DNA of 64,000 nt from Clostridiales bacterium (GCA_004557735.1 SFFV01000006.1:16034-80033), one strand, 5' to 3'. Numbered from the stretch's first letter, positions 41,266 to 50,117 are shown. Notes: a model not told the origin generated them from the letters alone. Translations and numbers: made by a program.

Positions 41266-41954
41266 GCCGCCGTCTCCTTCCGCGAGCGGCGGTACCGGAA
41301 GTACGCCACGCCGATGGCGATCGCGCCGGAGGGCAGTATCATAAAGCTCGTCGAGCCGAGCAGCCCCGGCACGAGGATAAAGAGCGCGCTCATAATCACG
41401 AGAGGCCAGAGGGCGATCTTCATATTCTTCCGGTAATACTTATACGCCATTGCGCCGAAGAGCGCAGGGACGACGTTATCGAACGCCGGCTGGAGCGCCG
41501 GACTTTGCAGCACAGGCTGCAGCGGAATCAGCAGCAGCACGCCGAGCGCGAGAATGACGATCGTCACAAGCGACGCCGTCGCAATCGAGAGCGTGGAGAT
41601 GATCTCGTTTTCCGGCGTGCCGGTCTTGGTCCCTACGATATCGCGCGCGTTGACGGCACAGGGTATTTTCATGTTTATCAGGTTTCCGGTAATAAACGCG
41701 AGATATCCGCCGCCCGCGCCGAGCATCGGCGTATAGACGAGATATTCCGCCACACAGCTCACGAGCCACACGATGCCGATGGCAAGGAAGCCTTTTCCGA
41801 ACGCGCGCATATCGGGCATCGCGCCGAGAATGTACCCCATCAGAAACGGCGCGCCGAGCAGCATCACGAGCGTCACGCCGCAGGCGATGCGGCCGTAGAT
41901 ATGCGTCCGGCGGTTGTAGGCTTCGAGCCGGGCGGTTTTTTCCTGTTCGTTCAT
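41262..41954 (-). CDS. Membrane protein, partner of the DUF5058 protein
   Basis: 230 residues with about six hydrophobic segments, including ACGVTLVMLLGAPFLMGYIL, FGKGFLAIGIVWLVSCVAEY and TASLVTIVILALGVLLLIPL. A polar loop GGGYLAFITGNLINMKIPCA between segments is striking and could form a substrate path. I do not recognise a named family. It lies 12 nt downstream of the DUF5058 gene and overlaps the peptidase start, so the three are made together. The two membrane proteins probably form a heteromeric transporter for a short peptide or N-substituted amino acid; this is inference from context. Confidence 0.75.
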   Translation of the reverse strand: MNEQEKTARLEAYNRRTHIYGRIACGVTLVMLLGAPFLMGYILGAMPDMRAFGKGFLAIGIVWLVSCVAEYLVYTPMLGAGGGYLAFITGNLINMKIPCAVNARDIVGTKTGTPENEIISTLSIATASLVTIVILALGVLLLIPLQPVLQSPALQPAFDNVVPALFGAMAYKYYRKNMKIALWPLVIMSALFILVPGLLGSTSFMILPSGAIAIGVAYFRYRRSRKETAA

Positions 41955-41966
41955 TGCATTCCCTCC

Positions 41967-42719
41967 TTACACGCCGCGCAGCAGCACCGCTGCCGCCATG
42001 CCCGCGAGCATGCTGCCCGCAACGGAAAAGTTATCGACCCACGCGGCGTTCTTCTTTTCAGCGAGCCATACGAACGCCGCCATCACCGCCGCCGATACCG
42101 CGACGACCGCAAGCGGCATCCAGCTTCCCGCAAACGTGAACCGCCCCGCGCCGGAAACGAGAGCGCCGATGTAGCTGCCGATGTACGCGCTCACAAGGCC
42201 GATGAACATGGCGGTCATGGCCGTATCGCCGAAGCCGCCGCCCGCCGCGCCGTTTTTCTTCGGCGCCTTGAGACGCGAGAGATATTTCTTGTTAAAGAAG
42301 ATCGAAAACACCATGCCCCACATGATGCAAACGCCCATCAAAAGGGCGATCGTGGTAAACGCCTGCGCCGTCATCGCCGAGGCCGAAAGTCCCGGCAGAC
42401 CGACCGCCTCCGCCGCAGCCTCCGCGACCTGCGTTTCGTAGTGCAGCGCGCCGATGACCGAAAGGCGCAGCCACGACCACGGCGTGCCGAGGCTGCCCGA
42501 GAGCGCGATGACGCCGAGCAATATACCGACGCTCGGAAGCGCGGCAAATGTGGCGCTCGCGGTGATGGTGCGCTTCATTTTCGTTTTGTCCATGCCGATG
42601 GCGGCGCCGGCGCGGTAAGCGCGGATCATGAAAAACACGCAAACCAGCGCAACAAAGAGAATGATGGCGCCGCAGATGAGATACATGGCCGGACTGTTGA
42701 GCCGAGACAGAATTTCCAT
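41967..42719 (-). CDS. DUF5058-family membrane protein
   Basis: 250 residues from the ATG at 42719, which has AAGGAGGG upstream on the minus strand; a much longer frame is a shadow of the divergent gene. It has about six hydrophobic segments, with YLICGAIILFVALVCVFFMI, SATFAALPSVGILLGVIALS, LPGLSASAMTAQAFTTIALL and SWMPLAVVAVSAAVMAAFVW. The GLPG and SAMTAQAF segments fit the DUF5058 family as I recall it. First gene of the operon with the 230-residue membrane protein and the M20 peptidase. Function is undescribed; transport is likely. Confidence 0.75.
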   Translation of the reverse strand: MEILSRLNSPAMYLICGAIILFVALVCVFFMIRAYRAGAAIGMDKTKMKRTITASATFAALPSVGILLGVIALSGSLGTPWSWLRLSVIGALHYETQVAEAAAEAVGLPGLSASAMTAQAFTTIALLMGVCIMWGMVFSIFFNKKYLSRLKAPKKNGAAGGGFGDTAMTAMFIGLVSAYIGSYIGALVSGAGRFTFAGSWMPLAVVAVSAAVMAAFVWLAEKKNAAWVDNFSVAGSMLAGMAAAVLLRGV

Positions 42720-42861
42720 ACGTTCTTCCCTCCTTTTCCTTCCTCCGCAGTTTATCACTTTACTCCGCTTTTGAAAAGAGCGTGTAAAAAATCCTTTCTG
42801 CCTCTTTTCATTCCGCCGAAAATCCGGTATGCTTATGTGGGAATATGAGGAGGAATGATCC

Positions 42862-44031
42862 ATGATCGTTACGGTTTTGCAGCTCATCGCCATGTTCGGC
42901 GTGCCGCTTCTCATCCTGCGGCAGCGGAAGAAGGGGCTTGTGCGCACGTTCGGCACGATCGCGATGGCGTATTTCTGGGGCATGGTCGTCGCGGCAGCGG
43001 TGTTTCTCTGCCGGAAGGCGGGGCTGGACATCCGGCTGAACGCCGACATCGGGCAGATCGGCAGTTATGTTTGCATCGGGCTCGCCATTCCGCTTTTGAT
43101 GTTCGGCACGAATCTTGGCGACGTGCGGCGGCTCGCAAAGCCGGTGATCATCTCGTTTGCGCTTCTCCTGCTTGCGGTAAGCGCCGTCGCCGTGCTCCTC
43201 GGGAGGACGCTCGGCGCGCTCTTTCCGTGGGGACGGCAGCTTGCGGCAATGGCCGCGGGCATGTATACGGGCGGCTCGCCGAACTTCAACGCCGTCGGCG
43301 TCATTCTCGGCGTGCCGGGCGACACGATCGCCGTCGGGAATCTCTCCGACATGATCGTGGGAACGGTCTTTTACATCTTCATCCTCACGCTCGCGAAGCC
43401 CCTGTGCGCCAGAATTCTCGACCGGCGCGCGAAGCAGGGCGGCTATATGCGCGAGAGCGGCGGTGCGGAGAACGTGGACGCGCTCGAATGGAGCGGCTTC
43501 CACCGCGGCATCGTGCGAAATCTCCTGCTCTCGCTCGCGTGCGTGCTCGTCGGCGCGGTGATCGGCTTTGTGATATGGAAGGCAAAAGGCGGCGCGCTGA
43601 CCGACCCGCTCGTCCCGGCGGTTATGATCGCGGGAACGGCGCTCGGTCTTGCGCTTTCCTTCGTGCCGAAGGTGCGGAATGTAAAGGAAAACTCCGCCGC
43701 GGGGCATTATCTCATTCTTGTGTTCTCGTTCGCGCTTGCAAGCTCGCTCGATCTCGGGACGCTCGGCGGAGATCTGCTGCACGCGGTCGCGCTGCTCGCC
43801 TCCATCACGGTATGCTCCACGCTGCTGCATCTGCTGCTCTGCCGCATTTTCCGCATCGGCGCGGACTGTGCCATCGTCACGATGACGGCGGGACTGTACG
43901 GCCCGGCCTTCATCCCGGCGGTCACGAAGCAGCTGCGCTGCGACGCGCTCACCGCGCCCGGCCTTATCTGCGGCGCGCTCGGCTACGCCGTCGGCACGTT
44001 CCTCGGCGCGGCGCTCTTTTTGGCATTGTAA
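42862..44031 (+). CDS. DUF819-family membrane protein
   Basis: 389 residues, about ten hydrophobic segments. The motif GMYTGGSPNFNAVGVILGVP, with SDMIVGTVFYIFIL after it, is the hallmark of DUF819 (related to the keto-acid and glutamate transporter superfamily). Two half-repeats are visible, with MTAGLYGPAFIPAVTKQLRC in the second. It is divergent from the DUF5058-peptidase operon across about 140 nt, and GAGGAGGAATGATCC precedes the ATG. A long terminator follows. Substrate unknown. Confidence 0.88.
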   Translation: MIVTVLQLIAMFGVPLLILRQRKKGLVRTFGTIAMAYFWGMVVAAAVFLCRKAGLDIRLNADIGQIGSYVCIGLAIPLLMFGTNLGDVRRLAKPVIISFALLLLAVSAVAVLLGRTLGALFPWGRQLAAMAAGMYTGGSPNFNAVGVILGVPGDTIAVGNLSDMIVGTVFYIFILTLAKPLCARILDRRAKQGGYMRESGGAENVDALEWSGFHRGIVRNLLLSLACVLVGAVIGFVIWKAKGGALTDPLVPAVMIAGTALGLALSFVPKVRNVKENSAAGHYLILVFSFALASSLDLGTLGGDLLHAVALLASITVCSTLLHLLLCRIFRIGADCAIVTMTAGLYGPAFIPAVTKQLRCDALTAPGLICGALGYAVGTFLGAALFLAL

Positions 44032-44041
44032 AACCGATTTG

Positions 44042-44090
44042 CAAAGCAGACCGGCGGCTCTCCTTTTCGGAAAGCCGCCGGTCTGCTTTG
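44042..44090. terminator. Long bidirectional hairpin terminator
   Basis: CAAAGCAGACCGGCGGCT pairs with its complement at 44071-44090 around a 12-base loop, with AT-rich tails, between the DUF819 gene and the mgtC-type gene. Confidence 0.8.
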
Positions 44091-44107
44091 CCGGGGTCGT
44101 TTGATCT

Positions 44108-44812
44108 TTACGCTTTCATTTCCTCGCAGAACTCGACCTGCCCGATCTTTGCCACAAGCTCCGCCGCCTCCGCATGACCGAGTTCAGACCGCATGATCTC
44201 CAGCTCCAGAATATACCCGTGCGTTTCGGCGCTGCGTGAGCCGATATCCTGTATATCGTTAATCTGTATACCCAAACTTTTGACCGCACGAAGCAGCGCG
44301 CTGAGCGGCACGCCGCTCTTGAGCTCCACATATACGTTCATTACCCGCGACGCTTTCACATGGGTCGCGTCGAGCTTGTTGAGGGAGACGAGCACAATGT
44401 AGATGAGAACGCACATCATGAGCGCGCCTTCGTAGAAGCCCGCGCCGGCGGCGAGGCCCATGCACGCCGAGGCCCAGAGGCCCGCGGCCGTCGTAAGGCC
44501 GGTGACATGGCGTTTGCCGGTGACAAGGATGCTGCCCGCGCCGAGGAAGCCGACGCCGCTCACGACCTGCGCCGGCATACGGAACGCATCGCCCGGCACG
44601 CCGAGATTCTGCGCCTGATACAGGCTCGTCATCATAACGGACGCCGCGCCGATGCACACAAGAAGGTGCGTGCGCAGTCCGGCGGCGTGCTGGCGCTTGC
44701 CCCGGGACATGCCGATGATGCCGCCGCCGAGGAGCGCAATGGCAAAGCGAACCAGCATGGAAACAAGATTCACTTCATGCAAATAGTCTATAATCGAGCT
44801 GAATGACGTCAT
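44108..44812 (-). CDS. MgtC/SapB-family membrane protein
   Basis: 234 residues from the ATG at 44812; upstream context is weak for ribosome binding, and a longer frame of about 27 residues exists. The N-terminal domain has about five hydrophobic segments with ALLGGGIIGMSRGKRQHAAG, LRTHLLVCIGAASVMMTSLY and RMPAQVVSGVGFLGAGSILV, the standard MgtC pattern. The C-terminal domain is ACT-like (MNVYVELKSGVPLSALLRAV). MgtC proteins act in magnesium homeostasis or membrane potential control. No magnesium riboswitch was seen upstream. Confidence 0.88.
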   Translation of the reverse strand: MTSFSSIIDYLHEVNLVSMLVRFAIALLGGGIIGMSRGKRQHAAGLRTHLLVCIGAASVMMTSLYQAQNLGVPGDAFRMPAQVVSGVGFLGAGSILVTGKRHVTGLTTAAGLWASACMGLAAGAGFYEGALMMCVLIYIVLVSLNKLDATHVKASRVMNVYVELKSGVPLSALLRAVKSLGIQINDIQDIGSRSAETHGYILELEIMRSELGHAEAAELVAKIGQVEFCEEMKA

Positions 44813-45323
44813 TTTCCACACCCGTTTCGGATAAAAGTAACAAAAATTTGAACCGCCTGCCGATTTTGTGTGGTGATTATAGTACAATCCCATAAAAAGT
44901 GCAAGAGCAAATTTACAAGAATTTTACTTTTATCGTCCGCATGGCGGCCCATTGTAAAATGTCCCGCCGAACGTCAGAGCGTTCGGCGGGCGGGCGCGAA
45001 AGCGAAAGGACCCGGCCCGGGGCACAAAACGGAACAGACCGATCAGGCGGGACGGGCGGATGCAAAAGCGCGCCCGCCGGTCTCGCTTTCCCCCCTTGTC
45101 TCAAGGGACTATTCCGGGAGACGGGCAAAAAAGTACACAGACTACTGCATCATAGTCTGTGTACCAATGTGTTTCCATCTCTTCTTCGGACATAATGAAA
45201 AGCCTGTCGTTTGCGCGGCATGTTTTTCGGCTTCATAATACGTCTCGTCAGCAATCGATGCCCCGCACCGATCCGTGCGTCCAGTGTCCATACCGGGAAC
45301 AAGGCTGCCGAACTCTGCTGAGA
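44813..45323. other. 511-nt gap with two hairpins, no gene supported
   Basis: Between the mgtC-type gene and nagA. The hairpin at 44963-44990 (CCCGCCGAACG with its complement) has a T-rich tail on the minus strand, and the 12-bp hairpin at 45133-45164 is the nagA-side terminator. Short open frames on both strands (for example 44899-45195) show no family, ribosome site or codon pattern. A short plus-strand frame from 45257 contains CVQCPYREQGC, a cysteine spacing like small phage proteins, but it runs into nagA and is not supported. I see no riboswitch. Confidence 0.6.
45127..45164 (-). terminator. Terminator of the nagA-ptsI operon
   Basis: GTACACAGACTA pairs perfectly with TAGTCTGTGTAC around an 8-base loop; on the minus strand it is followed by TTTTTTGCCC. 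It lies about 160 nt past nagA. Confidence 0.8.
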
Positions 45324-46448
45324 CTATATTTTTTCACCGCAAACATATACATCTCTGCATGTCAGATCGTCATTGCAGATAACAAAGTCCGCCTGCTTTC
45401 CATCGGCAATAGAGCCGACTTCGTCAAGACAATGCAGCTGCCGGGCGGGATTGTATGTAGCAGAGCGGATAACATCGCACTCAGGAACGCCAAAAGAGAT
45501 CACTCTGCGCATACATTCGTAGACATTGGTTGCAGATCCTGCCAGCGTTCCGTCCGCAAGCCTTGCCACACCGCCGGAAAGAAACGCCTTTAACCCTCCC
45601 AGATCGTATTCTCCGTCGGGCAGGCCGCAGCAACGCAGCGAGTCGGAGACAAGCACCATCCGTTCGGCTCCGAACATACGGTATGCCAAACGCACGCAGG
45701 AAGGATGGACGTGAAGGCCGTCACCGATTATCTCAGCGGATACCCTTTCATCCTCACATCCCGCTGCAATGGGGCCGGGCCTGCGGTGATGGATGCCGGG
45801 CATAGCGTTAAACAGATGGGTAAGGTGGGTCACGCCGGCATCGATAGCGGCTTTTGCCTGATCGTAGCTGCAATCGGTGTGGGCGATAGATACGGTGCAG
45901 TCTCCGGAGGCCTTTCGGATGAACTCGATGGCACCGGGGAGTTCGGGAGCTATATCCACTATTTTAATGAGTCCGCCACAGCCGTCATTCAGTTCACGGA
46001 AGGCATCATAGTCCGGGAGTCTCAGATAAGCGGCATTTTGGGCGCCCTTCCTGGCCTCGCAGAAAAAAGGCCCCTCCATATTGATTCCGCGCACGGCGGC
46101 GCATTTTTCGGGTTTTTCGGAATTGATGCGCACTGCGGTCTGATATGCCGCCCGGAGAGTGTCGAACGGAAGCGTCAGAGAGCTGGGGGCAAAGGATGTG
46201 ACGCCGTTTGCGGCTTGATACCTCGCCATCTTCACAAGGCCCTCGTAGCTGCCGTCGCTGAAATCGGCTCCGGAATTGCCGTGGGTGTGCACGTCCAGCA
46301 GCCCGGGGATCACTTTCGCTCCGTGAAGGTCTGTGCTGTCCGGCAATTCGGGGCCGAGAACATTTTTAAATCTTCCGTTTTCCACGGAGAAACAGCCGTT
46401 TTCAAAGCAAAATTTTTCCGTGTATATCCGTGCATTTTTAAAGTTCAT
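45324..46448 (-). CDS. nagA: N-acetylglucosamine-6-phosphate deacetylase
   Basis: 374 residues, normal length. It removes the acetyl group of GlcNAc-6-phosphate (or GalNAc-6-phosphate) in the cytosol. Metal and catalytic pieces: VIPGLLDVHTHGNSGADFSD, GINMEGPFF (Glu), VSIAHTDCSYDQAKAAIDAG, THLTHLFNAMPGIHHRRPGP, IGDGLHVHP and the catalytic Asp in VLVSDSLRCCG. It is the last gene of a minus-strand unit with enzyme I and a 95-residue membrane protein, and lies close to a mannose-family PTS with a SIS isomerase, which together fit uptake and use of an N-acetylated hexosamine. Confidence 0.93.
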   Translation of the reverse strand: MNFKNARIYTEKFCFENGCFSVENGRFKNVLGPELPDSTDLHGAKVIPGLLDVHTHGNSGADFSDGSYEGLVKMARYQAANGVTSFAPSSLTLPFDTLRAAYQTAVRINSEKPEKCAAVRGINMEGPFFCEARKGAQNAAYLRLPDYDAFRELNDGCGGLIKIVDIAPELPGAIEFIRKASGDCTVSIAHTDCSYDQAKAAIDAGVTHLTHLFNAMPGIHHRRPGPIAAGCEDERVSAEIIGDGLHVHPSCVRLAYRMFGAERMVLVSDSLRCCGLPDGEYDLGGLKAFLSGGVARLADGTLAGSATNVYECMRRVISFGVPECDVIRSATYNPARQLHCLDEVGSIADGKQADFVICNDDLTCRDVYVCGEKI

Positions 46449-46460
46449 AATCTTCGTCCT

Positions 46461-48074
46461 TCAGTTGCTGTCACATATTGCTCTGCGTACCTTGAGAACA
46501 GAGGACGCCGCCACGCTCAATTCATCGATCCCGCACTCCATGAAGAACGGAGTCAGCTTCGTATTTGCACCGGATTCGCCGCAGACGCCCACCCATATGC
46601 CGGCGGCATGGGCGTTGCGGGCGGTTATTTCTATCATGCGCAGCACGGCGGGGTCCTCGGAATTGAAGATGTTCTTCACTCTGGCGTTCATTCTGTCGGC
46701 GGCCATGGTGTATTGGGTAAGATCATTTGTACCGATGGAGAAAAAGTCCACTTCCTTTGCCAGTTCATCGGACATGATGGCGGCGGCAGGAGTCTCGATC
46801 ATGACGCCAAGCTGCAGGTCTTCACCGATCTTCGCGCCCTCCGCTTCCAGCTCGGCGCGGACTGCGGCCACATGCCGCTTTATCTCAAGCACCTGACGAA
46901 CCCCGGTTATCATGGGGAACATGATGCGCAGTCTGCCATAGGATGAAGCTCGCAGCAGCGCTTTCAGCTGGGTGTGGAATATCTCTGGCTGGGCAAGGCA
47001 GATACGGATTGCCCGGTAGCCCATAGCGGGATTGTCCTCATCGGGGATGTTGAAGTATGGGGCCTGCTTGTCGCTGCCCAGATCAAGGGTACGGATGACC
47101 ACCGGACAGGGAGCCATGGTTTCCAGAACCTGCTTATATACACGGAATTGGGTCTCCTCGTCGGGGAAGTCGGGGCTGTCCAGATAGAGAAATTCACTTC
47201 GGAACAGGCCGATGCCTTCGGCGCCGCTGTCTTTTGCCTTCTTTGCGTCCTCAACGCTGCCGATATTGGCACAAACAAGGCACTTGTGGCCGGATTTTGT
47301 GACAGATTCCTTATCCTTGTACTTATGCAGCATATTCAGGTACTCGGCATATTCCGCCTTCTTCCGCTCATAGGCGGCGATCTCCTCGCCGGTGGGCGAG
47401 ACGATAACCGCTCCCGCGCCTCCGTCGACGATCATCGTGCCTGTTTCGGGGATCGCGTCAAAATCATCGCCCATACCCACCACGCACGGTATCCCCATCG
47501 AGCGGGCTAAAATGGCGGAGTGAGAGGTGAGGGAGCCTTTCTTGGTCACATAGCCGACCACATGGTTTTTGTCCAGCTTCACCGTCTGGCTCGGCAGAAG
47601 ATCCTCCGCGGCGACGATCACAGGCTCCGAGGGCATGGCGGTATTCTCGGATGCTCCCGAGAGGATCCGGATGACTCGGCCGGAGATATCAATGACGTCT
47701 GCGGCGCGGGCACGCATATATGTGTCGTCCATGCTCTCAAACATATCGTGAAGCATTTTTGCCGTTTCCTCAACGGCCCACTCGGCGTTGTGACCGGCGT
47801 CTATGCCGGCGGCTGTGCCCTCGCAGAAATCCGGGTCCTCCAGCATCATACGGTGTATATCGAAGATGGCGGCGGTTTCCGGGTCGCTCTCGCCGGCCTT
47901 TTCAAAAAGGACCGTGAGTTCTTCTATCGCCTTATGCTTTGCCGCCTCAAAACGGGCGGCCTCTGACGCGGCATTCTGCCCCTCAAGATGAGCGACAGCC
48001 ATGCGCTCCTCCTTAAGGTGCCATACGCGGGCAACGCTTATGCCCTCCGATGCGCCGACTCCACTGAGTTTCAT
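46461..48074 (-). CDS. ptsI: PTS enzyme I (phosphoenolpyruvate-protein phosphotransferase)
   Basis: 537 residues, slightly shorter than the usual 570. N-terminal HPr-binding domain, then the phosphohistidine motif GSLTSHSAILARSMGIPCVV and the PEP-binding C-terminal barrel: GIGLFRSEFLYLD, YFNIPDEDNPAMGYRAIRIC, RIMFPMITGVRQV, GVMIETPAA, FFSIGTNDLTQYTMAADR and the Cys motif GVCGESGA. It transfers phosphate from PEP to HPr. Lying in the same locus as a dedicated HPr, IIA, IIB, IIC and IID genes, it may be a sugar-specific enzyme I; whether the genome has another cannot be seen here. It starts 15 nt after the 95-residue gene. Confidence 0.93.
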   Translation of the reverse strand: MKLSGVGASEGISVARVWHLKEERMAVAHLEGQNAASEAARFEAAKHKAIEELTVLFEKAGESDPETAAIFDIHRMMLEDPDFCEGTAAGIDAGHNAEWAVEETAKMLHDMFESMDDTYMRARAADVIDISGRVIRILSGASENTAMPSEPVIVAAEDLLPSQTVKLDKNHVVGYVTKKGSLTSHSAILARSMGIPCVVGMGDDFDAIPETGTMIVDGGAGAVIVSPTGEEIAAYERKKAEYAEYLNMLHKYKDKESVTKSGHKCLVCANIGSVEDAKKAKDSGAEGIGLFRSEFLYLDSPDFPDEETQFRVYKQVLETMAPCPVVIRTLDLGSDKQAPYFNIPDEDNPAMGYRAIRICLAQPEIFHTQLKALLRASSYGRLRIMFPMITGVRQVLEIKRHVAAVRAELEAEGAKIGEDLQLGVMIETPAAAIMSDELAKEVDFFSIGTNDLTQYTMAADRMNARVKNIFNSEDPAVLRMIEITARNAHAAGIWVGVCGESGANTKLTPFFMECGIDELSVAASSVLKVRRAICDSN

Positions 48075-48089
48075 GTCCGGTTCTCCTTA

Positions 48090-48377
48090 TTATTTATGCT
48101 TTTTCCTGGAGGCGGCCGCTTTGGCCTTGTTGTTTCTTACGGTGATAACAACAGAAAAGATCACCGCCGCGGCGGCAAGGAGGATATAGGTGAAATTTCC
48201 TCCCACAATATCGTCCTCCACAATGATTTCGTATATGCATAGAGCCACGATAACGGCGCTTACCACATAACAGGACAGGAGTCTGCCGTCGGAGATCGTT
48301 CCGGCAGCCTTTCGGTAAGGTCTGCTCCGCTCCTCCCGGCGGATATTCCGCTCAAGGTCTCGGGTAGAATTTGCCAT
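48090..48377 (-). CDS. Small membrane protein of the PTS locus, unknown function
   Basis: 95 residues. A basic N-terminal tail (RDLERNIRREERSRPYRKAA) is followed by two hydrophobic segments (LLSCYVVSAVIVALCIYEI and NFTYILLAAAAVIFSVVIT) and a basic end (RNNKAKAAASRKKHK). No family recognised. It is the first gene of the minus-strand operon with ptsI and nagA, so it is likely made under the same control. It could anchor or regulate the PTS at the membrane. The GGAGG site before the start is clear. Confidence 0.75.
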   Translation of the reverse strand: MANSTRDLERNIRREERSRPYRKAAGTISDGRLLSCYVVSAVIVALCIYEIIVEDDIVGGNFTYILLAAAAVIFSVVITVRNNKAKAAASRKKHK

Positions 48378-48392
48378 AGCTGAACCTCCTGT

Positions 48393-48405
48393 GTCAAATT
48401 TTGAC
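48393..48405. promoter_or_regulatory. Palindrome between divergent genes, candidate operator
   Basis: GTCAAA, one base, TTTGAC: a perfect 6-bp inverted repeat between the ptsI operon (start 48377) and the HAD gene (start 48457). A likely site for the locus regulator, but not proven. Confidence 0.45.
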
Positions 48406-48456
48406 GGAATGGATACGGCGCTTTCATTGGCAGAGATAATACGTTATACTTGGATC

Positions 48457-49269
48457 ATGGAATTAAAAAACTTTATTGTTTTTGCCGACATGGACGGCAC
48501 TATGCTCAGCGACTGGGATCGAGGCCCCTATGTCCCACAGCGGAATATAGATGGGATCGACAGGCTCATTGGAGAAGGAGGAGCCTTTTCGATCGCCAGC
48601 GGAAGGCAGTACGCGGACTCTATGTCATTCTTCCCGAGGCACTTTTTCAACGCCCCCTCGGTTCATGCAAACGGAGCGGTAATATGGGACTGTCAGAGCG
48701 ACAGCATCCTCAAACAGACGCCCATACCGCAAAGCTGCAAGGAGGAGCTGGTGGAGTATACCCGCCGTTTCAAAAATCTCTGGCTTGCCGCCGCAGACGA
48801 GGATCGTATATATGAACTGGACTTTGGCGATGAGAGGGACGGAAAACTGACAGACTGCAAACGGCCCCGCACGAGCATTGGGGATTTCTTCGCCCGTGAC
48901 TTTCTTAAGGCCTGCTTTATTCTGGGAGATCCAAAGGATATGGAGCGTGTCGAGAGAGATTTCGCCGCAATGGAGTGCGCCGGGAGCCTCAATTCTTCCA
49001 TTTCATCGCCTATATATTTCGAATGCTATGACAGGGGCGTGGACAAGGGGCTGGGTGTTCTGGAGGCGCGGCGGCTCTCCGGCAGCGAAGGCAGAAAGCT
49101 TGTGTGCATCGGGGACTATTTCAACGACCTGTCCATGCTGCTTGCCGCGGACATTGCCGCATGCCCGGCAAACGCCCCGGAGGGAATCAAAGATGTGTGT
49201 CAGATAATAACCTGCTCCAATAACGACGGGGCAATAGGGGAGCTTGTCGAGCGCCTTGCAGAGCTTTGA
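48457..49269 (+). CDS. HAD-superfamily phosphatase, Cof type
   Basis: 270 residues from the ATG at 48457; a longer upstream frame lacks support, and no strong ribosome site is visible. Motif I FADMDGTMLSDWD (DxDGT), motif II SIASGRQ, lysine in VDKGLGVLEARRLS, motif IV CIGDYFNDLSML. Cap domain between about residues 85 and 190. It should dephosphorylate a sugar phosphate; its location inside the PTS locus suggests that it protects against sugar-phosphate build-up. Regulation may share the palindrome at 48393-48405. Confidence 0.85.
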   Translation: MELKNFIVFADMDGTMLSDWDRGPYVPQRNIDGIDRLIGEGGAFSIASGRQYADSMSFFPRHFFNAPSVHANGAVIWDCQSDSILKQTPIPQSCKEELVEYTRRFKNLWLAAADEDRIYELDFGDERDGKLTDCKRPRTSIGDFFARDFLKACFILGDPKDMERVERDFAAMECAGSLNSSISSPIYFECYDRGVDKGLGVLEARRLSGSEGRKLVCIGDYFNDLSMLLAADIAACPANAPEGIKDVCQIITCSNNDGAIGELVERLAEL

Positions 49270-49899
49270 TCAGCGCTCATCATCCATGGTGTCGTAGTTT
49301 ATACCGTCTCCGGATGCTTTTTCGTTATCGGTTGAATCATCCACAGGGGAAGCCCCGCTTTTGCGGCGGCTTCTCTTTTCTTTTTTCTGCCTTTTTTCTT
49401 CCTCCCTATGCTCTCGCATGGCCTCCTTATCATATTTCCACTTTTCCACTGTCGGCTCAAAGCCAAGACCAAGGAGGGCGGCAAGCTCCATTGCCGCAGG
49501 CTCCGCCATCGCCCCCTCATGGGAAATGAACATAGTGGCTACAGAGCAGACGGTCTCCCCCTGTGCATCACACAGCAGAATGCTTCGTGACCGGACAGGT
49601 CCCGCGGACACAGGCGCAGTCTTTACGGTGACGGCGCCGGAACAGTCCTCCGAGCAGGTAACAAGACCGCGAATTTCAAGGCGGCCGTCACCGTCAACCT
49701 CCACAGCAGCCTTAGTTACCGCGGACAGATAGACCGTCGCAAGGCCGATCGAAAACAGAGAACACAGGGAGATCAACAGAAAGTATCCTGTCCCGCGGCT
49801 GACAGAACGCAGGATCACCGCGATCAGCAGAAAAAGAAAAACAGCAAATCCCCATGCGTTTTTCCTGTCTGTGGGAGAGGAAAGACGAACCGTTTTCAT
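49270..49899 (-). CDS. Membrane protein of the PTS locus, unknown function
   Basis: 209 residues. Two hydrophobic segments near the N-terminus (NAWGFAVFLFLLIAVILRSV and GYFLLISLCSLFSIGLATVY), a compact domain rich in V, E and G (EVDGDGRLEIRGLVTCSEDC, then SRSILLCDAQGETVCSVATM), and a long charged lysine/glutamate tail (AMREHREEEKRQKKEKRSRR). The middle part resembles a small PH-like or stress-sensing domain. Not recognised. It is convergent with the HAD gene and stands alone, divergent from the PTS operon at 50118. Confidence 0.7.
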   Translation of the reverse strand: MKTVRLSSPTDRKNAWGFAVFLFLLIAVILRSVSRGTGYFLLISLCSLFSIGLATVYLSAVTKAAVEVDGDGRLEIRGLVTCSEDCSGAVTVKTAPVSAGPVRSRSILLCDAQGETVCSVATMFISHEGAMAEPAAMELAALLGLGFEPTVEKWKYDKEAMREHREEEKRQKKEKRSRRKSGASPVDDSTDNEKASGDGINYDTMDDER

Positions 49900-50000
49900 G
49901 AAAGACCTCCGTTTATAAACATCTGCAAAACCATATCAAAAATTATAGATGGCAAAAAATCTTTTTTCAAGGGCATTATGGCATGAATCAAGCCGATAAT

Positions 50001-50017
50001 TTGACGAGTTCCGTCAA
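50001..50017. promoter_or_regulatory. Inverted repeat upstream of the PTS operon, candidate operator
   Basis: TTGACG, five bases, CGTCAA. It lies 100 nt before the IIB gene in an AT-rich gap with no other clear feature. The orientation of the half sites differs from the palindrome at 48393. Confidence 0.4.
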
Positions 50018-50117
50018 TTTTTAACAATGAAAGTTCAGAATATCGACAAGTTCTTGTGAATGTTGTATTTTTAGCACATCCGGTTCTTAACAGTCTATTC
50101 ACAAAGAGGGGGCATAT

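Noticed and set aside
44813..44900. Magnesium riboswitch upstream of the mgtC-type gene
   Set aside because: The leader is short and shows no M-box-like paired elements.
44899..45195. A 98-codon frame in the gap before nagA
   Set aside because: Low-complexity, arginine-rich, no ribosome site, and it crosses hairpins that look like terminators.
45257..45345. Short frame with CVQCPYREQGC, like a small phage zinc-ribbon protein
   Set aside because: Too short, runs into the end of nagA on the other strand, and has no start signal.
49900..50117. Sigma-54 promoter for the mannose-type PTS
   Set aside because: TTAGCACATCCGGTTC only loosely resembles GG-N10-GC, and no LevR-type activator is in the locus.
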